Shown here: positions 1 through 16,063 of the stretch, one piece after another
Layout: each line of letters opens with the position of its first letter
Position numbering within the stretch: the first letter of the stretch is position 1
NCBI GenBank assembly: GCA_034696485.1
Contig: JAQIWT010000238.1
Location: 1 to 26,349, forward strand
Origin: Isohypsibius dastychi
Lineage: Eukaryota > Tardigrada > Eutardigrada > Parachela > Isohypsibiidae
DNA length: 26,349 nucleotides
Direction of reading: 5' to 3'
Notes under the pieces: generated by a model
What the model was told of the DNA's origin: nothing
Database searches by the model: none
The model's input: only the letters and a program-made list of their open reading frames with translations
Program-made: the position numbers and the translations under genes

Positions 1-382
1 TATTCACCAGTCTCCAAGAAATAGTATGTAATAGCGGTCACACTGAAGGTCAGTGAGAGAAAAGCCTCCGGAAAAACGCTCATGACAAAAAAGTGGCATG
101 ACTTTTTCATTCCTGCAGTTCCAAATCGGTCGCTTTGGTTTTTGGTTTCTTCTCTTCTGCCCATCTCTTATCAATTTTGCTATCATATGCCCGCACAGTT
201 TTCGAAGAAGAATCTTTGCCGTGTTATTAATGAGGGGAGTGTGGAGTGGAAACAACGGACCTGAATAGAAACGATACGACTTGTGTCCCATTGCAATTCT
301 CAAGCGTGCTCGGTTATTTTTTTTGAAGTCTCCATCCCGAAGCCCAAATCAAGAATTTTTTTTTGCTGCGATCATTGACCGT

Positions 383-390
383 TATATAAT
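383..390 (+). promoter_or_regulatory. TATA-like box upstream of kinase gene
   Basis: TATATAAT lies about 215 bp before the kinase ATG, in an otherwise unremarkable context. It would place a transcription start near 415-420. This rests on the motif alone. Confidence 0.25.
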
Positions 391-442
391 AAGACAAAGC
401 TCTTTGGTTGAGCATGATATTGTGTTTGCACAGTTGAAGCAT

Positions 443-468
443 TTCACAAACACTGTTCACAAACACTG
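443..468 (+). repeat. 13-bp perfect tandem duplication
   Basis: TTCACAAACACTG occurs twice head-to-tail and is followed by a further TTC. It lies between the TATA-like box and the kinase start codon, so it would fall in the 5' UTR or proximal promoter. No function can be assigned. Confidence 0.8.
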
Positions 469-604
469 TTCATTGTGCAATGAATAATCTGTCTGTGCTT
501 ATCAATGGAATGCGTTTGTGTTTGCAAACCTGGAGATAGTGTGGGTTCCTTTAAAGACGGCACAGAACACCAGCCTTGTCACGTAACGCATTCTCCGATT
601 GAGA

Positions 605-1604
605 ATGGCCATGGAAAGTTCGGCCATGGGGAATATTCCATTCGAAATGTCAAGTTTTCTTGCCAGAGGTTCACAAGGCAGCGTCTACCTGGCGGTGAAA
701 TTAGATGACGAGTTTCGACAGCATATTGCTGTCAAGCGCTACGATCTGGAAAGGCTCAACGAAGTCCAACGGAACGCCTTGATCATCAAGTTGGACAATG
801 AGACTCGAACGCTGATAGGACTCGATCATCCAAATGTGATTCGCCATTTCGGTGGACAGCTTTTTTTCCCACCATTGTCAGTCCAGCCCACATCATACGA
901 CATTCTCATGGAATATGGAACCGGTACGGTGAATTCTGTGTTTCCCACAATACCACTCGTAAACACGTTTGATTGTAGGTGGGAGTCTGCACGAGGCGGT
1001 AAACGAACAACCATCTCTTTCTTTGATGCAGCGGTGGATCAGGAATATTCTGGAGGGCCTGTCATACATCCACGAGAACAAAGGAGTGCATCGCGATATC
1101 AACTGCAACAACATCGTTCTCGGTCATCCCGATCCCGTACAGGCCATCTTGAAAATCACTGACATGGGACACTTCAAGCAGCTCGTCGGTGAGGCGACAG
1201 AATCAGGGGAGGTCTCTCATCTTAAAGGCACTATATCATTCATGTCGCCGGAAATGATCCAAGGCAACTCCAAGACCGTCAACATAGGACGCCGAACCGA
1301 TATATGGAGTGTTGGATGCGTTATCATCCAGATGATAACAGGCAATCACCTTCAGTTCAAGGTGACAGCTAGGGACGGTTCACCCCGTCTCATTGACGCA
1401 TCGAGAACAGCCGCAGTTATGAAGCATGTCGGTAGTGGGGGTTTGCCGGAGATCCCAGTAGGTTTACCGCATGAACTGGATGCTCTGGTACGAGCTTGCC
1501 TAATCGTTAACCAGGACCACCGACCACGAGCACAGGAGCTTCTGGGTCACGCTTTTTTTGCTGCCAAATTCGACATCGGTGTCAAACTGCCTCAGAGAAC
1601 GTAA
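605..1604 (+). CDS. MAP3K (STE11)-like protein kinase, two exons, atypical catalytic loop
   Basis: Exons 605-923 and 979-1604 are joined across a 55-nt GT-AG intron, which restores the hinge sequence MEYGTGGSLHEAV; 314 aa. The protein is essentially a bare kinase domain. It has a glycine-rich loop (ARGSQGSV, residues 20-27, first Gly replaced by Ala), the ATP-anchoring lysine in HIAVK (K44), and HRD at 144-146. The metal-binding triplet is DMG at 168-170 instead of DFG, and SPE (196-198) takes the place of APE. The C-lobe has DIWSVGCVIIQMITG and an HRPRAQELLGHAFF ending, typical of MAP3K/STE11 kinases. The catalytic-loop Lys (HRDIK) is Asn148 (HRDIN), so activity may be reduced or lost. The start is the first ATG of several in frame (605, 611, 626). 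No regulatory domain is visible, whereas true MAP3Ks are usually larger. It probably acts in the cytosol; the substrate is unknown. Confidence 0.85.
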
Positions 1605-1697
1605 GCTTGGACTACATTGCCTGACACGCTGCTGAATCATTCTGTTCTAGTGGAAAAACAGACTAGGCAGCTTAAAGCGTTCCAATTGCAAGTTATT

Positions 1698-1703
1698 ATT
1701 AAA
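1698..1703 (+). terminator. Probable poly(A) signal of the kinase gene (ATTAAA)
   Basis: ATTAAA, the commonest variant of AATAAA, lies 94 nt after the kinase stop codon in an AT-rich context. It is the first good candidate downstream on the plus strand. Confidence 0.4.
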
Positions 1704-1939
1704 GTCAATAGAGAACCGAGTGATCTTTGACGAGCTTTGGTTTGGATGAGGGGATCTAGTTTAGGTTAAACAAAAACTTTTTTCCAAACAAGAATCAAGA
1801 ACATTTCTCGAAAACCATCAACTCGTATAATCGCAAACGTATTGATATCGGTGCGGGAACTGTCAACATTCCACAGAGGGTTGGTAAAAACATACCATCC
1901 AAAACTTTAAAACCATAAAAGCATTAGACATACAAAAAC

Positions 1940-2065
1940 CCGACCCGACGGCTCTGCAAGCCGATGCAATCCCTCATTGCGATGAGTCACGAGCGTACGT
2001 CTACGAATACGTCGACGCAGGCTATACGCTGCGGCATCGCGTGACGGAGCGCGAGTCGCGCAAAG
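1940..2065. repeat. GC-rich island of short palindromes
   Basis: A locally GC-rich block in AT-rich intergenic DNA, packed with small inverted repeats: GCGCGA-G-TCGCGC at 2049-2061, CGCAG paired with CTGCG, GCAAT paired with ATTGC, and CTCAT paired with ATGAG. It does not fold as a tRNA and has no T-loop consensus. It could be a decayed mobile-element end or a structured RNA; nothing decides between these. Confidence 0.35.
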
Positions 2066-2191
2066 CCTGACTTCAAACTACCAAAGTAATTCATTTCCTC
2101 CAAACCTATAAAACCTATAAAACCCTCACCAATACCGTGCATTTTCCATCACGCAAAAAAACCTTTTTCAAAACCTTTTTCCTTGTTTTCG

Positions 2192-2240
2192 GGTCAACGA
2201 CACGAGGTTTTGAGAGTACAGGTCAACGGACTGAGGTTTT
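2192..2240 (+). repeat. 29-bp-period direct repeat
   Basis: Two 20-bp boxes beginning GGTCAACG and ending GAGGTTTT start at 2192 and 2221 and differ at a few central bases. They sit immediately before the CRE palindrome at 2246. The arrangement resembles a small regulatory cluster, but no gene starts nearby on the plus strand. Confidence 0.6.
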
Positions 2241-2245
2241 AAAAA

Positions 2246-2255
2246 GTGACGTCAC
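2246..2255. promoter_or_regulatory. CRE-type palindrome GTGACGTCAC
   Basis: A perfect 10-bp palindrome containing the TGACGTCA core bound by CREB/ATF bZIP factors in animals. It follows the 29-bp direct repeat and precedes the AT-rich satellite. It lies about 900 bp beyond the 3' end of the minus-strand gene and 640 bp beyond the kinase stop, so a promoter role is not obvious. Confidence 0.35.
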
Positions 2256-2262
2256 AACCATT

Positions 2263-2460
2263 TTTCAATATTCATATTTCATATTCATAATTAATATTCA
2301 TAATTCATAATGTCATATTCATAATTCATAATTTAATATTCATAATTCATAATTCATAATTTAATATTAATAAGTCATAATTCATAATTTAATATTCATT
2401 TATTTTAATTTAATATTTCATAGTCAAAATTAATATTCATAATCAATATTCTTAATTTTC
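2263..2460. repeat. AT-rich degenerate satellite
   Basis: About 200 bp built from irregular copies of ATTCATAATTCATAAT and TTTAATATTCATAAT words. It is an imperfect micro/minisatellite with almost no G or C and probably length-variable. Confidence 0.85.
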
Positions 2461-2499
2461 ATTTTTTTCATTTTCCCCATTATTATCCTGAGATAATTT

Positions 2500-2512
2500 G
2501 GGGGGGGGGGGG
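2500..2512 (+). repeat. Run of 13 G
   Basis: A 13-base G homopolymer lies about 40 bp after the AT-rich satellite. Its exact length in the assembly may be unreliable. Confidence 0.8.
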
Positions 2513-3102
2513 CAGTATACCCGCCAGAGGTGGTGGGCATAGATAGGAAAAACGTTCTCAAACGGTTTTTATGAGGAATATTTCATTAGGATTTGTTCAC
2601 ATTAATTTTCGAAGTGTTTCGGTGGTTATTTTAAGAGGTCGTAAAAGAATTCTAAAGCTACCTACCTACCGTCTTCCACGCAGAGATTTCACGTCATGGA
2701 TACACGTTATGGACTCGCCCTACGGTACATTTGTGAGCCATGGCAGTGTTTATCTCTTTATCCGTATTCTGTACATGCGTATACAGTGACCTCCCGTCCT
2801 CTCACCTAGCGGTCAGACAGTGTTTCGGAGATTCAAATCGTCTCGAAGAATCTGGTTGTACGCATGGGAGATAACTCGTCATGGTCGTTTTCGGCAGATT
2901 CCATGGCCGTCAGAACGAGGCAAGAAATTTCAAAAATGTAAACAAAGCCATATATGAGTTCATTTATTGTCCGACGTGTATACTCCTGTGAAAGCCCATT
3001 TTCAGCTTTGTTTCATCATGGCTTTAAATTAAACAGAACATCACCTCCTGCTTTTGTCTTCCTGACCACTGAGTTTGCAGTTGCGGCTTACAAAACGAAA
3101 AA

Positions 3103-3108
3103 TTTATT
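3103..3108 (-). terminator. Poly(A) signal AATAAA of the small membrane-protein gene
   Basis: AATAAA on the minus strand lies 46 nt after the stop codon at 3155-3157. Its position supports the terminal exon of the gene model at 3155-4038. Confidence 0.5.
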
Positions 3109-3154
3109 GAGAAATGTAAGATCTTGCATTTTTTCAAAAGCTCGCGTCGCATCT

Positions 3155-4038
3155 TTATGCTACTGTGTACCACTCAGTCTCAGTCTCTCGATTGACTGAG
3201 AAATCTAACGGATAAGAAATGGGACGAAAAAAACAAAAATTAGCCAGCCCTAGTTAGCCCGGGTTGTACATACCGTGCAGAAACAGAAGGATGAACAGGA
3301 CGTAATCATACCTCTTCGGAACATCAGAAGCAAGTACGCCACACAGTTCGGAGCACGTTGCATGTACATCGAGCCACTTTTGGCTGGCCAAAAGCTGACC
3401 AAACAAAATCGTGAGGCTGGATACAAACAAATAGGACCTGAGAAAGTGCCCGCAGGCGGCACACATGCACCACTCACGCCTCACCTGCCTTGCGTCATCT
3501 TGGATTTTCGTCGTAGGCCATTACTTTAGTACATGCTAGTCAATACTGCCACGCTCGAGTGTTAGGGCAGGAAACCAATTCCACCATCTATCTGCTGCCT
3601 AAATATCACCGAATTCAACTCCAGAAAAGCCTCAATGCAGTGAATTTTAAGAATAAGATAGAAACCACGGTCAGGTTGATATTCAAGGAGCAAGTCTGCT
3701 GGATTTTGCACATGGGCGAATGAATCTGACAATTCCTGTGGTGAGATTCTAAATACATAAGCGGCCTGGATGGAAAAATATCTTTATCTCACTTGATCTG
3801 ACGAGTCTGTTGGAGCTGGATGACCAACAGCCAAAAAAAATTGTTCGACATTATGTTGGTGATTTCGATCAATCAGCAATCTAAACGTCTTCCCGGGTTT
3901 TCCTGAAGCAAAAGTTTGGAGAACTACCATATTCCCGCAAAGCGGAGCACGTGGGCCTAATCTGCACATACATAGGTATCCTGATCAGACTTAAGATAGA
4001 AGCGGTTTCGCACAGGGCTTGATGCATTCCTGCGCCAT
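3155..4038 (-). CDS. Small hydrophobic protein of unknown family, five exons
   Basis: Assembled from exons 4038-4014, 3956-3829, 3765-3576, 3498-3274 and 3195-3155; 202 aa (214 if exon 2 runs to 3793). Intron phases match at every junction, introns are GT-AG, and an AATAAA follows the stop. The ends are MAQECIKPCPRAPLCG and ETEWYTVA. Exon 4 encodes two hydrophobic stretches (around FLRSYLFVSSLTILFGQLLA and YDYVLFILLFLH) that could be membrane segments. A cysteine-rich stretch (EWCMCAACGHF) lies before the first. I do not recognise the family. Weak points are the 25-nt first exon, the exon 2 donor (GTTGGT, or GTGAGA leaving a 27-nt intron) and the exon 3 donor (GTTTCC). It starts only 54 bp after the stop of the upstream gene on the same strand. 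No function is assigned. Confidence 0.5.
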
Positions 4039-4092
4039 TGTAGGCCGCTTTTCTTAACTGTTAGTTTAATTAAGTACTCCGTGCTACCAAGG

Positions 4093-7000
4093 CTATTTCT
4101 TTTTATCCTTGTTCTTTTTCTTCGAGTTATCTTTGGCTTTCTTAAGTGCCAGGGCCTCCACATCAATTGGGTAGACTGGTAGAAGAGGTCTGATAGCTTT
4201 ATCGCCAGTGTGATCCACAAACATCTGCTTATCATCGGTCGCCTTTTTCGCATTGCCAACAAACGCGGTGTTGACTGAGCATAACTAAAATTAAGACCCC
4301 ATGCAGCCACTCGTTACTTTGAACAAGACAATCTGCCGCACCGACAAATCGACGTTTTTGAGGTTCTCTTTTGTCACTGCCACTTTCAAAATCACGTTGG
4401 AACCATCGGGCCCCAGGGGGTTATCCCGCAGCTGAAAATTCGAATTTTACTTGTAATTCAAAAATGATTGGTTCTTACTCTAAGATTGATTAGCGAGTTG
4501 TTTGCGGTAATGCCTTTGGAGATCCTGACCGCTCCAGATTTCTGAATGAAACACCGTTCCAAAAACAATGTGTGCAATAATTCCGTATTTTGAAGCATCT
4601 GGTTGACAGCTTCTGCTCCCTTTTCGCCGATGTGATTGAAGGAGAACAATATGGTTCGTAATGAGCTGTTCGACTGCAAAAAGATGAACGCAGGCTCAGA
4701 TCGTGACCAAGTACCAATGCGTGTCAAACTACCTACTTTAGCGCCGATAAATATCTGATGAGATGCTCTTTCGTTGAAGCCATTGGAGGAAAAATCAAGA
4801 AACTCTAGTTTGTTATTTTCAGCTAAAGAAATGAAAAATGCGAAACTGGTCCAGCAGAGCTTTGAGCATTTTACCGATAGCCAGTCCAAACATATCATTA
4901 TTCCCGATGTTGGCCAGATGATTATCGGACAGATCCAGATGGACTAAACTCCGATTATGCTGCAGACATAGATTCAATATTGAGTGAAAAGTGTTGCAAG
5001 AAATACGCACCATTATAATCCCAGCGATAAACCTGGAACTTTCCGGACCAAGACTGCAGTTCCTCAACTCCAACTTTCGCATTTTGCAGTGCGGCCGCCG
5101 CAGACACCGAAACAAGATTTCGGTCCCATCTGGCCCAAACTGATTATTTGATGCATTCTAGAAATAAAAGATGAATATGTCATAACGGCGCTCATTTGAC
5201 AAGCTTTTTCGCAAAACTCACTAACTGGTTCAGATTCTCTGTAGTTCCACATATTCCTGCGATATACCGCGTGCCCGCTAAACCAACAAGGTTCCCACTA
5301 ATATCCAAACATTCCACGAATTGACTAAGCTTTGATAAAAAATCTCGTTACGACAGGAGCGAATCTATTTTTGTCAAACTCACCATAAGGCAGAGGGCTA
5401 TCGGCCGCACTTGTGGGTCGGTCAAGTCTCGACCAGCCAGGTCGATTCGCGAAGTCAAGCCTGCTTTGACATTCTCCATTTGTGACAAGAAAGGTTTGAA
5501 TGGCGCTACTTTGAGGTGAGCGCAGATGACTTCGTACATTCCAAACTGCTGATATTGTTCACCTGGCTCCCCGTGTTCTATCAACAACATACTCAATAAC
5601 AATAAAATCAACCAATGCCCACCACTGACTCTCATCACTGGCCCTCTTCTTCGCAAGACGCTTGAACTCTTCCACAGCGTCAGAATAGACCATGTTGTCA
5701 AAAGGGTTCTCCAACAGATTCTTCTTGGTTTTGGCATACCATCGTACCCTACAGCAAAAACTTACTGAATATCAGTTTCAGAATCAAGTCTTGGGAACTT
5801 TACGGAGTCATCATTTTGAAGAGCTGCATTCCGCGATACATCTTCCTGACACGCTCGTAATATCGTTTTCTGTCTTTGGTGCTCATCTTTTCTGTGGGGA
5901 ACTTGCGATACGTTGTGTATTCGACAAACGGGAAATTGGCCAGAAATTCCTCCACTCGCGACTCGTATTTGTATCTGAAGCCAGTTTTGGATTTGATCAA
6001 ATTCCTGATAACCTTCACCAAATACGGATTTTTCGGATCGAAAGCTGGGATCTCAGGGTTCTTGGCAGGACGACCCCAACGGTCGGTTTTCGGGAATCTG
6101 TTGTGATGTGATAGGCGGTGTTTGAAAACCAGCTGAGCTTTGACTCGTAGAAGCTGTTTGGCTATGTAAGCACGGAAGGCTTGTCTGCGATTCCTGGCAG
6201 CTGGGAAAAACTTGTTGACTTTTACTTCCTCAACTGGTTTGGTTTCTTGAGGGGGCGGTAGCGATTTGGCTGCTAACTCTTGAAGAGTTTGATGGGAAGA
6301 GATGCGGGAGAACCGAACATCAGATTTTTTTGGCTGAAACTGTGTATTTATGGCACTACTGTTCTGATGAACTCTGATTTTCGGTGCAGCAATGGTCGGC
6401 TTAATAATTTCCTTCACGGCTTTTTCACGTTCTAAACGGTCTGCCTTGATTTTTTCCCTTCGTTCTTTCTGCTGTTTGGCTTTTTCTCTCAGGACCTTCT
6501 TCCATGCAATCTCCCGCTGTCTCATGAGTTCTTCCCGTTGTTCAATGAAGCTCTCGGGGATCTTCGTCGTAGGTGGCGTTTTGGGTTCCTGGGCCTGCAG
6601 TTCCTTGAGAATGGGATCAGATGGTGTTTTTGGCGCACATTTCAGCTTTTTCTTGATCCGCCTTTTACTGCGTTTACCTAAGAGACTACATGAATACGGC
6701 GTCCAAAATACGGGAAGTATCTTGACTTACTTCTTGAAGGAGACCCAGTCTCAGATGAACGTTGCCTTCCATGAACTCCTGGCTCCAACGTTTCAGTTGA
6801 CAGCGTTCTTCTTTCAATTTTCGTATTCGCATCAGGTTTGAAGGTCGATTCACGTTTGGCTCCTGCTTTGGAAATGCTGCGCGCTGAATTCTTTGCGGGC
6901 GACGAGCTTTTCGAACCTCCCGTTTTCCCCTTGGGCTGTGCTGCCAGTTTGCCGAGTGTGCTTGGTCTGGGTTTTACATCATTTTTACTGGCTTTTTTGG

Positions 7001-8485
7001 AGGCAGTGCGAGAAGTGTTCGAAATCACAGACTGAGATCTTCCTGATTTGGCTGCACCTTTTGGCCGTGGGTTAGTCCCTGTTGAAGCTGGTGCGGCGTC
7101 ATCGGCATCCAGTATCATATCGTCGCTCTGACGTCGAAAAACATTTGGTTTGGTTCTGTTAGTGTGGTTTCTCAACTCTGGGCCTTCGCTGCTCCAAAAA
7201 AACCTGTCATCTGTGGCTGGAGTTCGCTGAAATTTCGGCGGCATGTTCCCGTATGGAAACTGTTTGCTCTGACCTTCAGACCTGGGCTGACCATCCTGAG
7301 CCTTGCGAGCCTTCTTGGCAAGCTTTTTAGCTTTCATCTCGCTGATCTCAAGCTGTTCTTCTTCGGTTAATTTCTCTTTATCCTGGTATTTTCGATACAG
7401 AGCTCGCTGTCTTTGGCTTCGTGATGGTTTCAGCCTCATACCCCCAGAATCATGACCTGGTTTGAGCGCTTTATTCAACATCTTTTTCAAATAGTCATCT
7501 TCGGCCTTGCGTCTTTCCCGAGCAATCCGTTCAGCCTCTCGCTGAACATGGCGTTCTTGCTTCTTGCGACGCGCGATGGCTTCCAGTGCTTCACGCTCAG
7601 TCTTTTGCGGAGGGATATTCGCGTTTCCCGCAGAGTCATCATCTGGAGACGTCGGAGTTGTTCTACCCTTATCTGCACGTTTCTGGGACGCGCCTTCGGA
7701 TTTCCCTGTCTGATCACGAGGAGGACGGGAGGGGGTCTTGGTTTTGGTTGGAGTTGTTTTTCCAGATTTCGATTTGTTATTTCGGTTGGCTGTACTTTTC
7801 GAACGAGCTGAATTCCGTTCTTTGGGATTGATTTTGTCATCCTTTAGCACAGCATCTATATCAACCTTTTCTCTTTTGTACTTTTGGGCTTCTCGCACTT
7901 TGGTGTAACCCTGCGCATCTGCCCATAATCGAGCACGTAATCTGGCAATATCAGCCGCATTCCTCCGTCTCGGCTCCATGGCGCGGGCAACCTGAGTACT
8001 GGACAAACGCTTCTGGTCAGTTCGGTTATCATTCCTGGATTTCTTGTGGAAGACATTGTGAAATCGTCCACGACGCATTCTCTTTGTAAGGCGGGCATTG
8101 AACAGGGGCGGCTGAAAGCGCCACGGACGCAGCTGGAAGACCCCGTATGGAAATCGAATATGCCGCGCTTCGCGTAACGCATGACCTTTCAACAAGACAA
8201 ACGGGAAATTAAGTCCCGGTGCAAAATAAGGGTGTTGGGCGTATGATTCCGGAGAGCTTTTGGGGTTCAGCCATGGTTTCCAATAAGATGGGTGTGGATA
8301 TACAGCAAGATGAGGAAATCGTTGTCGCAGCTGTCTATAAAGAGCCGATCAAACCAACTCATGTGAAATCAACGCAAATATGCGAAACGCGGGTAACGAA
8401 CTGACCGCAGAAGTTTCTCCTTTTTCAAAGCTCGATCTGGCTTCGATCCGTAATAGTAGCCCACCGGGCCAAGTAAACGGTTCAT
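4093..8485 (-). CDS. Basic coiled-coil protein with C-terminal LRRC74-like leucine-rich repeats
   Basis: Twelve exons: 8485-8406, 8334-6731, 6677-5804, 5748-5639, 5577-5384, 5329-5222, 5157-5011, 4959-4875, 4822-4737, 4673-4479, 4431-4342 and 4284-4093. All phases agree; 1254 aa. Residues 1-130 are Tyr/Pro/Arg-rich. Residues 190-275 are basic and Ser/Thr/Pro-rich, followed by a charged coiled coil (about 275-330, EREALEAIARRKK) and further Lys/Arg-rich segments up to about 890. From about 905 to 1190 come ribonuclease-inhibitor-type LRRs (LDISGN, LDLSDNHL, LRLRDNPLGPDG). They are preceded by a segment like the LRRC74 entry region (MYEVICAHLKVAPFKPFL), and the tail is Lys-rich (KKKNKDKKK). LRRC74-type proteins are normally only the LRR part. 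The 5748/5804 splice is what fuses the two halves. If it is not used, a basic protein ending at the TAA at 5800 and a separate LRR gene would result. The donor at 8405 (GTCAGT) is weak. No signal peptide or membrane segment is evident. The partner is unknown. Confidence 0.7.
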
Positions 8486-8781
8486 ACCGACTCTTGCAGA
8501 ACACTCATCCCGGATTGTATAACAAAAGACTCATTTCTGGGATCATCTGATGATGAACAGTTGATTCGTCAAAGGTCACCGAATACCCAAAAAGTGTTCG
8601 TTGCCTGGGCCAGAATATTTCATTTTCAAAAAGAAAACTTCCAAATGAAGATCTTCCAGGGATTGAAATTAACACAGACTCCGAAGAAATCACGATAGCA
8701 TTAAGAATCAAACAATAAAACAATTTTCTTAAAATAAAACAAGAAATCTTCTCTCTGTCGAGAATGGACTGATTTTTGGAA
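8486..8781. other. Spacer between ABC transporter stop and LRR gene start
   Basis: About 300 bp between two genes in the same direction. It must hold the 3' UTR of the transporter and the promoter or 5' UTR of the LRR gene. The frame before the ATG at 8485 is open back to a TGA, so a slightly longer N-terminus is possible only with an upstream exon. No other feature is seen. Confidence 0.6.
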
Positions 8782-15052
<6,271 letters not shown>

Positions 15053-16063
15053 TTCAAGTGCAACAATTTTGACTTAGGATGTCGGCATTTCGGAAGAAGT
15101 TTTGATCGACCAGATAATTATCCAGAAAGCGATGGCTAATTCTGATGCATCACGCTCTTTCGATAAAATGTAAATGAGACGACACAAGTCAGGAAAGTAA
15201 ATCCAATCAGCAACACATGTACGCAGGAGGGGATATCTGATAAGATAGGCGCTTCTTCCACTATAAACATGTATCATATGTTGCATTGTAGTGCAATTCC
15301 TTACAGCGTCTCCTGAATAAATAAGACGGTGTGTCTCATATCACACATGTGCTTACTGCTGATCCGTGAATTATACAATCGATCTGCAACGAAGATAAGA
15401 TTGGCAAACACACATTTTCACTCACCGGAACTTAAACCAGTTTCTGATGGCGTCAGTTTTTTTATCCGAGCACGACAAAATATAATAATACGCCGGCAAA
15501 ATCCTTGGGGCCGCAACCCGCAAGATACAAAACATACGTATACGTACTGTACAACATGGATGTACGTATGTCTTACGTGATAATGTCCCCACCCCCTGTC
15601 TTGTCTTCAACCATTGCACACCCGTGCACCATCTACGTGCATGCTACCTTTCTTTCCACGAATAAATCTGGAATCTCCGTTCGTGCCACTCAAGTCAAGA
15701 TTCAAGACCATCTCTATAATTCACACGAAGATCTGTTGGTTTCCTAAACTGAGTGAGGCAATTCTGATGTCAAATAAATTGTTTGTACTTTTAGCGCAAG
15801 CAGGAAAAACAGCGTTGACGTGAACCAGTTCAAAACGTACAGTACGCATGTTCGATACCATCAGATAACAGAACAGTCCTTGCCAGCCAGTATTTGCAAA
15901 TTGGGTCAATCTTCGCTACCCTGGGGGACTATGATCGATATTGACAGGTAACTGGCGAATCGTGTTATACCTGTATATCGCCCACGTAGATACAACACAG
16001 AAGCCAAAACTGGAAAAGATGGCTTAATACAGACAAATGAAAATCGACAACAACGACAATAGA
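15053..16063. other. Spacer between giant DPBB gene and ABC transporter
   Basis: One kilobase between two minus-strand genes. It should contain the 3' UTR of the giant gene and the promoter of the transporter. Open stretches such as 15074-15286 (minus) and 15505-15747 (plus) show no motif, splice context or family resemblance and are not called. A 9-bp inverted repeat lies at 15532-15571. No clear AATAAA was found on the minus strand just after 16064. Confidence 0.5.
15532..15571. repeat. Inverted repeat with 9-bp arms
   Basis: ACATACGTA (15532-15540) is matched by TACGTATGT (15563-15571) across a 22-bp loop, within a run rich in TACGTA words. It could be a chance feature of alternating purine-pyrimidine DNA. 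Confidence 0.5.

Larger units (their letters stand above)
1..604. other. Upstream region of the kinase gene, no gene seen
   Basis: No convincing coding region was found on either strand: the open stretches are short, lack family motifs and are not joined by splice sites. It holds a TATA-like stretch (383-390) and a 13-bp tandem duplication (443-468). It probably contains the promoter and 5' UTR of the kinase gene that starts at 605. A further 5' non-coding exon cannot be excluded. Confidence 0.5.
1605..3154. other. Convergent intergenic region rich in simple and palindromic sequence
   Basis: It lies between the 3' ends of the plus-strand kinase and the minus-strand genes. The longest open stretches (for example 2571-2789 and 2954-3199, both plus) have no recognisable motifs or splice context and are not called. 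It holds a poly(A) signal for each flanking gene, a GC-rich palindromic island (about 1940-2065), repeated ACCTATAAA and ACCTTTTT words near 2104-2180, a 29-bp direct repeat, a CRE palindrome, an AT-rich satellite and a 13-G run. Confidence 0.6.

Noticed and set aside
4-303. Minus-strand open frame of 99 residues at the window start
   Set aside because: No family motif, no splice context and no conservation argument.
1940-2065. tRNA or small RNA gene in the GC-rich island
   Set aside because: No T-loop consensus or cloverleaf could be found on either strand.
2571-2789. Plus-strand open frame of 72 residues in the intergenic region
   Set aside because: Isolated, with no motif and in low-complexity surroundings.
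3275-3529. Plus-strand open frame preceded by an acceptor-like CAG
   Set aside because: It competes with the minus-strand exon, which has hydrophobic segments, a GTATGT donor, phase agreement and a poly(A) signal. The plus version has no partner exon.
5578-5638. Apparent frameshift in the LRR gene
   Set aside because: A 61-nt GT-AG intron here restores the frame and fits local intron size, so no pseudogene call is needed.
5692-6111. Plus-strand open frame of 139 residues
   Set aside because: It overlaps the coding exon of the LRR gene on the minus strand and has no motif or splice support.
7452-7811. Plus-strand open frame of 119 residues
   Set aside because: It is a shadow of the Lys/Arg/Ser-rich minus-strand exon.
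15074-15286. Minus-strand open frame upstream of the ABC transporter
   Set aside because: No recognisable domain and no splice link to the transporter start.
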